Translations under genes and position numbers: made by a program
Shown: positions 19,096 to 27,879 of the stretch, piece after piece
Position numbering within the stretch: position 1 is the first letter of the stretch
Layout of the letters: every line of letters starts with the position of its first letter
Notes under the pieces: generated by a model
The model's database searches: none
The model's input: the letters and a program-made list of their open reading frames with translations, nothing else
Told to the model about the DNA's origin: nothing
Assembly (NCBI GenBank): GCA_963839535.1
Contig: CAWIVF010000008.1
Location: 186,001 to 250,000 of the forward strand
Direction of reading: 5' to 3'
Length of the DNA stretch: 64,000 bases
Source of the DNA: RHKX01 sp963839535
GTDB taxonomy: Bacteria; Actinomycetota; Thermoleophilia; Solirubrobacterales; 70-9

Positions 19096-21437
19096 CTACC
19101 GCTTGACCTTCCAGCGGTAGGTCGCCGGGCGGCCCTTGTTGCCGGCGCGGGTCGGTCGCCTGGATCAGCAGCTTGTGCCTGCCCGGCTTGACCCTGAAGA
19201 CCACGGGGCTCTTGCACTTCTCGTACTTCTCGCGGTCGAGCTTGCACTTGGTCTTGGCGCCCTGCTCGGTCGCCTTGAACTTGAACCTCGCCTTCCTCTT
19301 GGTGGTCTTCCCCTTCGGGCCCTTCTTGATCTTCACGAGCGGGTCCTTCGTGTCCACTCGGAAGGAACGCGTCGCCGTTCCGACCTGACCGAAGGCATCC
19401 GTCGCGGCGACGGTCAAGGTGTGCGGGCCGTCCGCCAGGCCGGCCCTGCTGAACGTCGATCCGCACGCCACGGTCGGGCCGGTCTCGAGTCGACACGTCT
19501 GAGCGAGCAGGTCGGTCGCGATCGTCGTGATTGCCGAAGTTGACCGAGGTCTCGTTGATCGGCCCGCTCGGCCCGCTGAGGCTGATCGCCGGCGGCGGCG
19601 GCTTGAATCCCACCGCTCCGACGGCATCGATCAGGCCCGCCCCCTGCGCCAGCGGGCTGAACGAGCCGACCGGGACCGCCGTCTCCTCCTGGGCTCGCTT
19701 CACCGAGGCCACCGACTGCTGGGGATGGCAGCTCGAGCTGCAGCGCCGCCACGCCGGCGGCGTGCGGCGCGGCCGCCGACGTGCCGTAGAACCTGTTGCC
19801 GGGCCCGAAGAAGGTGTTCAGCCCGCCGTCGGTCGCCGCGATGTCCGGCTTGCTGAGCACCCTCGGCGTTGCCAGCGGAGCCGCCGCCGTAGGGGCCGTT
19901 CACCGGGCCGAAGTAGTGCGTAACCGGGCCGCGCGAGGAGAACTGCTCGACCGTCGAGCTGTTGTTGTACGGGACGGCGGCGACGGTCTCGGCCGCCGCG
20001 GTGCCGTTGTGGCCGTAGATCGTCGGGCCCTGGATGTCCGGCGAGATCACCGCCTGGGTCGACTGGATCCGGTTGGCCCCGTTGTCGTTGCTGACGAACT
20101 TCAGGCGCGGGCGTTGCGCTGCCCTGGGCCCGCTGGATCACGATCTGGCGGGCGCCGGCCGACCCGATCGTCCCGGAGAGGAACTCGTACGCCTGCTGGG
20201 TGGTCAGGTTGTTCGTCTGCACCGCTGAAGCTGATCGCCGTCCCGTTGGTGTTGAGGACGTAGAAGTCGAAGTCGGTGTTGACGCCGAGCTGAGGCTGGG
20301 CCCAGTTCAGGCTCAGTCGGAGCGCCCCGGCGGTGACGTTGACGTCGAACATGTTGTCCGTCCCGGCGCCCGGGTCGAAGTCCATGCAGTCGTCGGCGCC
20401 CCGGGCTCGGCCGCGACGATCGCCGGGCAGGTCGTGCTGCGGTAGGCGGGGGCCTCGTACGAGTTCTTGCCGAGCCCGTTGTTGTTGAAGGCCATCGAGA
20501 AGTAGGCGACGCCGTCGTTCGTGACGTCGGTGACCGCGTTGGCGATGATCCCGTCCTGGAAGAAGGGCTCGCTGAAGTAGATGATGTCGTCGACGATCAC
20601 GTCGGCGCCGGCGTTCGCGAGCGCCCGGATGTTGTTCGCGAAGCCGACGTCGCCGCCGACGAAGGCGGTGGCGAACGCGAGATCCGCGCCCGGGGCCATG
20701 TCGTGGACGATCTGGGCCATCGCGCGGCCCTCGTCCGCCTGACCCGGCGGCATCCTGGAGCACCTGCACCGGCGTGGTGCGGCCGCACGGGTTCCCGGGT
20801 CCCGGCAGGTCACCGCTCGCGATGTCGTTGGCCGCGTGGGTGCTCGCGGCGGCGTTGGTGTCGTAGGAGTCCGAGAGCACCCCGACCTTGATGCCCGTCC
20901 CGTCGACGTCGAACTGGGTCCGCGCGGCGCCGGCCTTGAGCTGGGTGTTCCCCTCCGAGACCGTGCCGGTCGGGCAGGTGTTGATCGCGCCCGTCCCGGC
21001 TCCGTCGATCGCGCCGACCATCGGCGTCAGCACCTCGATGACCGCTTCGACCCCGGGGGCGTTGCCGACGGCGCGCAGATCCGCCTCGGGAACGGAGGCG
21101 CTGATCAGGCCGTCCTCCGGGCTGGTCGCGATGATCTCGCCCCCGGCGGCGCGCACGCCGGCGACGCGGTCGCGCACGTCGCCGACCACCCTGACGTTGA
21201 CGATCGGGCGGCCGCCGTCCCTCAGGAGGCTGCCCGGCGCCGTGGTTCAGGAGGGAGACGGCACGCGCCTGCTCGGCGGGGGGTGCCGATCGCAGGTCGG
21301 CGGAGGCCAGGGCGTCGAGGCGGGTCGCTGAGCTCCTCACCGTCGGTGGGCGCCGCGTCGGCCGTGGCGGCCGGGATCGCGATGGCGAGCAGCACTCCTG
21401 CGAGGGCGCGGCGAAAGGGGGACAAGGAAACCTCCAT
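19096..21437 (-). pseudogene. Secreted subtilase-like protein, broken by many frameshifts
   Basis: Reading across frames gives one long secreted protein of about 780 residues. It has a signal peptide (FRRALAGVLLAIAIPAATADA), a pro-like region, and a catalytic Asp in GIKVGVLSDSYD (about 20870). The segment DEGRAMAQIVHDMAPGADL (about 20690) stands where subtilases have HGT, and the Ser motif GTSAAAPHAAG lies near 19760. A jelly-roll-like domain is inserted before the Ser motif. The tail holds Ig-like/FN-like repeats (TLTVAATDAFGQ, KIKKGPKGKT). At least eight frame changes occur (near 21330, 21230, 20750, 20400, 20220, 20100, 19860, 19720, 19530 and 19143). It could be a true pseudogene, but given the indels elsewhere it may be intact in the living genome. 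Confidence 0.7.
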
Positions 21438-21523
21438 AGACGATGCTGGCGACGCTGCGCCCAGCTTTCCATATATCGGCACCCGAACCGCCGGCTACAG
21501 CGAAACGGCAGGCGCCTGGACGC

Positions 21524-23536
21524 TCAGTCGGGGTCGCGCTCGAGTTCGTTCGCGAGTGCGTCGAGCGCGTCCTGGGGGGAGGAGATCGAGATCGCCCCGG
21601 TTCCCCCGCCACCGACGTGCCCGGCCGCGCCCTCGCCGCCGACGAGGACGAGCGGCGGCTCGGCGACCGTGCTCAGGCGATCGATCGCCTCGGCGAGCTC
21701 GGGTCCGCCCTCGGCGCTCGGCATGTTCAGGCAGACGGCCCGGGCCCGGTGGGTGCCGGTGGCCCTGGCGAGGGCGTCGGTGCCGACGTCGGCGCCGAGG
21801 AAGACGGTCTCGTAGCCGGCGGAGTGAAGGGCGTCGGCTGCGTCCTTGAGGCTCTCGTCGCCGCCGGCCCCCCCGCCGATCGCCGCGAGCAGGACGCGGC
21901 GTGAGAATCGCGGGGCTCCGCCGGAATCGAGGGTCTCGAAGACGGCGATCAGCTGGCGCTCGCAGATCGCGGCGGCGAGGTGCTCGTCGGCCGCGTCGAG
22001 CCTGCCCGCCTCGAGCTCCCGCCCGACCCAGTGGAGGGCCCGCCCGATGATCTCCGTCTGGATCGTCATCGCGCCCAGGCCGGCGCGCACGGCCTCGACG
22101 ATGACCGCCTCGGCGAGCTTGGCGTCGCCGGCGATCAGCGCCTGCTGGAAGCGCTCGCGCTCCTCCGACCCGACGCTCGAGCCCGGCGCCGCGGCGCCGG
22201 GAAGAGGTCCGCGCTCGAGCATCCCGACGACGACCTCGGGCAGGGCGGGAGCGGAGAAGCGGAAGCCCTGGCCCTGCCGGTAGCCGAGGGCGAACAGGTG
22301 GGCGAGCTGCTGGTCGGTCTCGATCCCCTCGGCGACGACCTCGATCTGGAGCGCGCGCGTCATCGGCAGCAGGCCCGAGGCGAGGGCGGCGTCGGCCGAT
22401 CCCTCGCCGAGTCCCTCGACGAACGAGCGGTCGAGCTTGACCTGATCGATCGGCAGCGAGCGAAGCTGGGCGATCGAGGTGGAGGCGGTGCCGAAGTCGT
22501 CGAGCGAGATGCGCACCCCGAGCGAGCGGAGCTCGGTGATCCGCTGGAGGTGGCCCTCGACCCCGCCGGCGAGCGCCGCCTCGGAGATCTCGACGACGAT
22601 GCGTGCCGCCTCGACCCCGCTGGCCGTGATCAGCCTGCGGACGCCACCGAGCAGGGCGTCGCTGTTGAGCTGCCGTGCGGAGACGTTGAATGCGAGGGAG
22701 ATGCGGCCCGTCGGGTCGGCCGCCGCAATCGCGACGAAGTCCTGGGCGACCTGGCTGAGGACGCAGTCCAACAGCGCGTCGCTGCTGCCGGTCTCCTCGG
22801 CCACGGGGACGAAGATCTCGGGGGAGATCGGGCCCTTGACCGGATGCCGCCAGCGCGCGAGGGCCTCGACCGAGAGGATCTCGCCGGTCGCCACGTCGAC
22901 GATCGGCTGGTAGGCCATCGTCACCTGCCCGCTGCGGAGCGCCTCGCTGAACTCACTGCCGAGCTCGGCCTGCGCGCGAATCCGGCGGCGCAGCTCGTCG
23001 TCGAACAACTCGAGGTTGCGGGTGCCGGGTCGTGTCCGGTCGAGCGCCGCCTCGGCGTCGACGACCAGTGCCTCCGGTCGCACCGCGGGGTCGGTCGCAA
23101 CGGCGACGCCGATCGAGACCGTCGCCGTGAACCGCTCGCCGCCCAGCTCGAACGGGTCGTCGAAGGCCTCGAGGATGCGGCTGCCGAGCCGGACGACGTC
23201 GACGCTGCGCTCCAGCCCGACGCTCATCACCACGAACTCGTCGCCGCCGGAGCGGGCGGCGACGTCACCGTCCCCGATCGACGAGACGATCCTGCGGGCG
23301 GCGCTGAAGAGCAGCTCGTCCCCGACCCCGTGCCCGCGGTCGCGGTTGACCTGGCGGAAGCCGTCGAGGTCGACGAAGAGGACCGCGATGGAGCCGGGCG
23401 GGCGCCCGGGCTGCATCAGCGTGTCGCCGAGGCGCGCGAGGAACTCCCTGCGGTTGGGCAGCCCGGTCAGCGGATCGAGCCGGTTGTCCCGATCCGCTCC
23501 GGCATGCGTGGCGGATACCGCGGTTTGTGCAGTCAC
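21524..23536 (-). CDS. GGDEF-EAL c-di-GMP protein with B12-binding-like C-terminal domain
   Basis: About 670 residues in three parts. GGDEF (about 20-180) starts DPLTGLPNRREFL and has an intact SGGDEF loop, so cyclase activity is plausible. EAL (about 185-440) keeps VEALARW, FNVSARQL, EISEA, LDDFGT, KLDRSFV, EGIET and QGQGF, so phosphodiesterase activity is also plausible. The last ~210 residues resemble the cobalamin-binding helix bundle plus Rossmann unit: LEAGRLDAADEH matches the W-x9-EH region with Leu for Trp, and a VLLAAIGG...VFLGADVG Rossmann half lacks the axial His. The frame opens at 23689 but overlaps the phosphatase gene; the GTG at 23536 is preferred. Confidence 0.85.
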   Translation of the reverse strand: MTAQTAVSATHAGADRDNRLDPLTGLPNRREFLARLGDTLMQPGRPPGSIAVLFVDLDGFRQVNRDRGHGVGDELLFSAARRIVSSIGDGDVAARSGGDEFVVMSVGLERSVDVVRLGSRILEAFDDPFELGGERFTATVSIGVAVATDPAVRPEALVVDAEAALDRTRPGTRNLELFDDELRRRIRAQAELGSEFSEALRSGQVTMAYQPIVDVATGEILSVEALARWRHPVKGPISPEIFVPVAEETGSSDALLDCVLSQVAQDFVAIAAADPTGRISLAFNVSARQLNSDALLGGVRRLITASGVEAARIVVEISEAALAGGVEGHLQRITELRSLGVRISLDDFGTASTSIAQLRSLPIDQVKLDRSFVEGLGEGSADAALASGLLPMTRALQIEVVAEGIETDQQLAHLFALGYRQGQGFRFSAPALPEVVVGMLERGPLPGAAAPGSSVGSEERERFQQALIAGDAKLAEAVIVEAVRAGLGAMTIQTEIIGRALHWVGRELEAGRLDAADEHLAAAICERQLIAVFETLDSGGAPRFSRRVLLAAIGGGAGGDESLKDAADALHSAGYETVFLGADVGTDALARATGTHRARAVCLNMPSAEGGPELAEAIDRLSTVAEPPLVLVGGEGAAGHVGGGGTGAISISSPQDALDALANELERDPD

Positions 23537-23588
23537 CGACCGTAGATTCGCAACGGTCGGCCTCAGTCCTGCCCCCGCGGGCCCCTCC

Positions 23589-25292
23589 TCAGATACGCAC
23601 CGCTTCGCCCAGGGCCCGCCGCGCGCGGGTGCCGCGGGTTCGAGAGGACCCGGGCTCCGGATGCAGGCGCCACTCGACGCGATCGTCACGGCGCTCGACG
23701 CGGAGGACCGACGTCCGGCCCGGCACCGCCGTCATGGCGGCGGACCGCTTCAGGATCCGCTCAGCCTCGGCGTCCGCGACGCCACAGGCGGACACGAACT
23801 CGCGCAGGGTGTCCGGCTCCGTCTCGGGGCCGATCTCGACCTCCTCGATCACGACCGGCTCGGCGAAGAACCCGCACGGCGAGATATTGCAGGCGGTCAT
23901 GTCGTCAACCGCTCCGGCGGCGGCGATCCGGTCCAGCAGCTCCTCCGGCTCGGGCGCCTCGGCGAGCATCGCCTCGAGGCCGTCGCGGCCGAGCATCGTG
24001 CCCCCACCCGCCAGGACCTCGATCAGGCCGTCGGTGAAGAACCAGACGCTGCCTCCCGGGCCGACGGTGCAGGTGGTCTGGCGCGAGCCGGCCGCCGGCC
24101 CGAGGCCGATCGGCGGGGCGCTGAGCGCTTCGACGTTCGACTGCTCGTGCCCGGCGATGATGAGGGGGGCCGGGTGTCCCGCGCTCGCGTAGGTGAGCTG
24201 GTCGGCCTCGGGGTCGTACACCGCCGCGATGGCGGTGGCGAAGTGGCCATCCAGGCTGCCCGACAGGGCCCGGTCGGCGAGCCTGAGCGCCGCGCGCGGC
24301 TCGAGGCCGGCCTCGAGATAGGCGCGGATCGTGAAGTGGGTGATCGCCGTCGAGGGGAGCGCGTCCGGTCCATGCCCGGAGACGTCCCCGACCACGATCC
24401 CGAGGCTGCCGTCCTCGAGCTCGAAGACGTCGTGGAAGTCGCCGCCTGCGGCGGGCCCGCCGGCGGGCCGGTAGGCGACGGCGACGGCGGCCCCGGCGAG
24501 CTCGGCCGGGATGTTCGGCACGAGCGCCGACTGGAGGACTCCCACCTCCTCGCGAAGCTCGCTGCTCTGCAGCTTGAGGCGGTTGGTTGCGCGGGCGAAC
24601 CAGGCCGACCGACCCGTCATCAGCAGCGCGAGCGCCGCCATCCCGATGATGCCGATGAGGACCCCGGTCGGGAGCGCCGAGATGACCTTGCCGAGACGAC
24701 CCGCGAGCGACCCGTTCTCGTCCGCGGCGGCCGACTGCTTGAAGTCGCCGCGGATGAGCCGCAGGGCGCTTGCCCTGAACTCGGGCCGAGCCGCCGCGGC
24801 AGCCGCGCCGGCCGCGCCGGGCCCGGCCGGCCCCGGCGACCCCGCTGCGGGTCCCGCGGCTCCGCCGCTGGATCCTGCGCCCGTCCGCCGCCGCCATCGG
24901 CTGCCTGCGGTGTCGTCCCCTGGCTGACGGGCGGCTCACCGCCACCGCCGCCGGTGGGCGGCGGGGTCGGCGCCGGTGGATCGGGAGTCGGCGCCGGCGG
25001 CGGATTGGAAGGGGCTGGGTCCTCGCCGACGACGGGGGGGTCGACGGGGAGGTCGACGGGGGGGTCGACGGGCGACGGGTCGATCTGCCCAGGCGGATCG
25101 AGCCCCGGGGTCTGACCAGGCGGAAGAGTCCGGGACCTGGGGCGGGAGGTCGGGCAGGTCGACGTGGTCGGGGACGTTGGCGGAGGCTGGGGGTCCCGCG
25201 GCGACGGCGGGCTGCAATGTCACGCACGACAGCAGGACGAGCGCGCCGGCGAATGAGGCCTGCACGCAACCTGCACGTCTTTGCGCGCCCAT
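23589..25292 (-). CDS. Membrane-anchored PP2C (SpoIIE/RsbU-type) phosphatase (frameshifted)
   Basis: Repaired order: signal peptide (ASFAGALVLLSCVTLQPAVAA), a Pro/Asp/Thr-rich extracytoplasmic stretch of about 100 residues, one TM helix (TGVLIGIIGMAALALLMTG), a coiled-coil-like linker (NRLKLQSSELREEVGVLQSAL) and a SpoIIE domain. The metal sites are present: PAGGDFHDVF, VGDVSGHGPD, FFTDGLIE and VDDMTACN. Such enzymes dephosphorylate STAS anti-anti-sigma proteins; a STAS gene lies 94 bases away, divergent. Frame changes fall near 25120 and 24890-24940 in the low-complexity region. A short C-terminal extension of about 80 residues follows the domain. Confidence 0.83.
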
Positions 25293-25386
25293 ATAGGTCC
25301 TTTCGTCCCCCGATCGCGACACTTGAGCGTGAGCGGATTCGTGCGCAAATGTGCGATGTCCAGGGGCCCGGGTAGTCTCCGATCCC

Positions 25387-25737
25387 GTGAAGGGTTCAGT
25401 TGAGCTTCAACGGAGCCCCGGGGGACCTACGATCATCGTCTCGGGGGATGCGGACCTGACCTCCGCGCCGGACCTGGATCGTGCGCTCACGGAGGTCGCC
25501 GCCGATCACGATCTCGCGATCGTCGACCTGAATGGCGCGACCCTGATCGACTCCAGGACGATCGGCGTCCTCGCCGACTGGGCTCAAACGCTGCGGGCCC
25601 GCGGCGGGGATCTCGCGATCGTCTGCTCCGTGCCCGACGTGCTGCGCCTGTTCAGGACGATCGGGCTCGAGGGCTCCTTCAGCTTCTACGCCACCCGGGG
25701 CGCCGTCGACGAGGGTGGCCACACCTCAAGTATCTGA
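25387..25737 (+). CDS. STAS-domain anti-anti-sigma factor (RsbV/SpoIIAA type)
   Basis: 116 residues, a single STAS domain: PTIIVSGDADLTSAPDLDRAL, then the phosphorylation loop ATLIDSRTIGVLADW, in which the Ser after Asp is the expected phosphosite, and VPDVLRLFRTIGLEG at the end. In partner switching the unphosphorylated form captures an anti-sigma kinase and frees the sigma factor. It lies between a PP2C phosphatase and an anti-sigma-like HATPase, both of which would act on this Ser. The GTG at 25387 gives the standard N-terminus. Confidence 0.88.
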   Translation: MKGSVELQRSPGGPTIIVSGDADLTSAPDLDRALTEVAADHDLAIVDLNGATLIDSRTIGVLADWAQTLRARGGDLAIVCSVPDVLRLFRTIGLEGSFSFYATRGAVDEGGHTSSI

Positions 25738-25889
25738 AGGGCCCGTCGATACCCGGCATGTGGCCACAGAACCGGGGTTCCTCAATTCTGAGCGCCGTCG
25801 CCGGGCGCGACGCATGTCCGACGTGCCGGCGCCGAGCCCGATGCCGCGCACGAAGCGATGCCGCCAGGTACGGGTTGCAGACCACTGCG

Positions 25890-27263
25890 ATGGCCGCCTT
25901 CTCGAGCTTCCTCTACGGCCTCCTCTTCGCCTCCGTCTCCTGGTTCGTCTGCGACTGGACGCTCGAGGAGACGCCGCCGCTCACGCTGATCGCGTTCCTC
26001 GGCGCCCTGGCCTGGCTGGCGATGTTCCTCCCGATGCGCAAGACGACCGAGAACACGTGGGGCGTCGCTCCCGGCTCACGCGCTCGCGCCGCCATCCGCG
26101 GGATCCGCCGCGGCATCCAGCGCGACGAGCTCGAGCTGCACTATCAGCCGCAGATCGACCTTCGCACCGGCACCGCCTACGGGGTCGAGGCCCTCCTGCG
26201 CTGGCGCCGCCACGGCGATCTCGTTCCCCCCGGGGACTTCCTGCCCGCCGTCGAGGGCAGCGATCTGATGGGCCCGCTCACCCACAAGGTGCTCGACATG
26301 GCCCTCCTGCAGGCGAGCGAGTGGCACCGGGCCGGCCGCGAGATCGGCGTCGCGGTCAACCTCTCCGCCGCCAACCTCCGCGACTTCAAGGTGGTCGAGC
26401 AGGTGCGCGACCTGCTCGCCGAGCACGGCCTGCCGGCGAGGCTGCTGACGCTCGAGGTCACCGAGACGTCCGTCCTCGACGAGCCCGAGCAGGCCCGAGC
26501 GGTCCTCGATGCCCTCCACGACCTCGGCGTCGCGATCTCGATCGACGACTTCGGCGCGGGCTACTCCTCGCTGCTGTGGCTGCGGATCTTCCCCGCGACC
26601 GAGGTGAAGATCGACCGCAGCTTCGTCTCCCAGCTCCACGACGAGGGCAAGGCCTTCGTCGGCGGGGTGATCCGGCTCGCGCGCGACCTCGACATCCGGG
26701 TCGTGGCCGAGGGCGTCGAGGAGAACTCGATCCTCGACGGTCTGCAGGCGCTCGACTGCGAGGCGGCCCAGGGATTCCACTTCGCCAGGCCGATGCCCGC
26801 CGACGAGCTCGAGTCCTGGCTCGACTCCCACGGTGACGGCACCTGCTGGGCACGCCGGGAGACGGTCGTCTCCTTCGAGCCCGACGTCGCCGAGCTCGAG
26901 GCGGTGCGCTCGCTGGTCGAGGCCCGCGCGGAGCAGGCGGGGATGGGCGCGGCCGACGTCTGGGACCTCCGGGTCGCTGCGACCGAGGCTCTCGCCAACG
27001 CGATCGAGCACGCCCCGCTGGCACCCGACGGACTGATCCACCTGCGCATCACCCAGGAGCAGGGCGAGCTCCTGCTCGAGATCACCGGCGGCGGCAATAC
27101 CAAGGCCGGCACCGGGCACGCCAACCCGAACCGCGGCCGGGGCATCGGGATCATGACCACGCTGATGGACGAGGTCGAGATGAAGCACGAGGACGGCGCG
27201 GGCGTCACCAGGCTCTCGAAGAAGCTCCCGGGTCCGCAGGCCGAGCGCAGCCCCGTCCCCTAG
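25890..27263 (+). CDS. Membrane EAL phosphodiesterase fused to RsbW-type HATPase
   Basis: 457 residues. Two TM helices (about 3-20 and 29-48) are followed by a complete EAL domain (about 65-310): HYQPQIDLRTG, VEALLRW, VNLSAANL, LEVTET, IDDFGAGYSSL, KIDRSFV, EGVEE and AAQGFHFARPM, with all catalytic positions kept. A C-terminal serine-kinase-type HATPase (about 320-445) follows, with TEALANAIEHA (N box), LLLEITGGG and GRGIGIM. That domain type phosphorylates STAS proteins and binds sigma factors. The gene follows the STAS gene on the same strand. The frame is open from 25758, but ATG 25890 starts directly at the TM region; upstream codons look non-coding. No shift is needed. Confidence 0.88.
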   Translation: MAAFSSFLYGLLFASVSWFVCDWTLEETPPLTLIAFLGALAWLAMFLPMRKTTENTWGVAPGSRARAAIRGIRRGIQRDELELHYQPQIDLRTGTAYGVEALLRWRRHGDLVPPGDFLPAVEGSDLMGPLTHKVLDMALLQASEWHRAGREIGVAVNLSAANLRDFKVVEQVRDLLAEHGLPARLLTLEVTETSVLDEPEQARAVLDALHDLGVAISIDDFGAGYSSLLWLRIFPATEVKIDRSFVSQLHDEGKAFVGGVIRLARDLDIRVVAEGVEENSILDGLQALDCEAAQGFHFARPMPADELESWLDSHGDGTCWARRETVVSFEPDVAELEAVRSLVEARAEQAGMGAADVWDLRVAATEALANAIEHAPLAPDGLIHLRITQEQGELLLEITGGGNTKAGTGHANPNRGRGIGIMTTLMDEVEMKHEDGAGVTRLSKKLPGPQAERSPVP

Positions 27264-27371
27264 ACCGGTACGCGACGTGCACCCGAACTCATTCGCGCCC
27301 GTGCGCGCCTGCTGGCCGGCCTGCTGACCGCCGGCTCGCTCCTCCTCTTCCCCGGTGGAACGACGGCGGCG

Positions 27372-27791
27372 ATGCCCGACGCCCATCTGAACGGCGACAA
27401 GGCCGTCGCGCCGAAGGGCGCGCCCGCGGTCGTGCGGAAGATGATCAAGGCCGGGAACGAGATCCGCGACAAGCGGTACGTGTGGGGCGGCGGCCACGGC
27501 GACTGGACCGACAAGGGCTACGACTGCTCCGGCGCCGTCTCCTACGTCCTGCACGAGGCCGGCCTGCTCGACGCCCCGCTCACCTCGGGTGACTTCATGA
27601 AGTGGGGCGACGGAGGCAAGAGCAACCGCGTGACGATCTACGCCAACAAGGAGCACGTCTTCATGATCGTCGCCGGGCTGCGCTTCGACACCTCCTACAT
27701 CACCGACGGCGACAAGTCGGGCCCCGGGTGGAGCGAGTACATGCGGCCGCTGCGCGGCTTCAAGGTCCGCCACCCCGCCGGCATGGGCTGA
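27372..27791 (+). CDS. NlpC/P60-type cell-wall hydrolase, secreted
   Basis: 139 residues from the ATG. The catalytic Cys lies in GYDCSGAVSYVLHEAGL and the His in EHVFMIVAGLRFDTS. Such enzymes cut peptide links in peptidoglycan. In-frame sequence upstream reads as a hydrophobic signal peptide (RARLLAGLLTAGSLLLFPGGTTAA) back to about 27285, but no ATG/GTG/TTG lies in frame there. The true start is therefore hidden, probably by an indel near 27300. It follows the EAL-HATPase gene by about 20 bases if the signal is included. Confidence 0.78.
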   Translation: MPDAHLNGDKAVAPKGAPAVVRKMIKAGNEIRDKRYVWGGGHGDWTDKGYDCSGAVSYVLHEAGLLDAPLTSGDFMKWGDGGKSNRVTIYANKEHVFMIVAGLRFDTSYITDGDKSGPGWSEYMRPLRGFKVRHPAGMG

Positions 27792-27866
27792 GGCGCGCCG
27801 CCCACGCGCAGACCCGGGTGCCGGCGAGGCCGGGATGCGACCATGCTCCCTTCCCGATTCTCGAGA

Positions 27867-27874
27867 CAGAGGAG
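27867..27874 (+). promoter_or_regulatory. Ribosome binding site fixing a TTG start
   Basis: AGAGGAG lies five bases before the TTG at 27880. An in-frame ATG exists at 27835 but would give an atypical N-terminus, so this site decides the start of the dehydrogenase. Confidence 0.6.
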
Positions 27875-27879
27875 CCCCC

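Noticed and set aside
25040..25085. Tandem GGTCGACGGGG-type repeats that could be read as a CRISPR or operator array
   Set aside because: They are short, without unique spacers, and encode the Pro/Asp-rich linker of the membrane phosphatase. No cas gene is present.
27372..27791. NlpC/P60 gene as part of the signalling island
   Set aside because: It follows closely on the same strand, but cell-wall hydrolases are common and nothing in the sequence links it to the switch.
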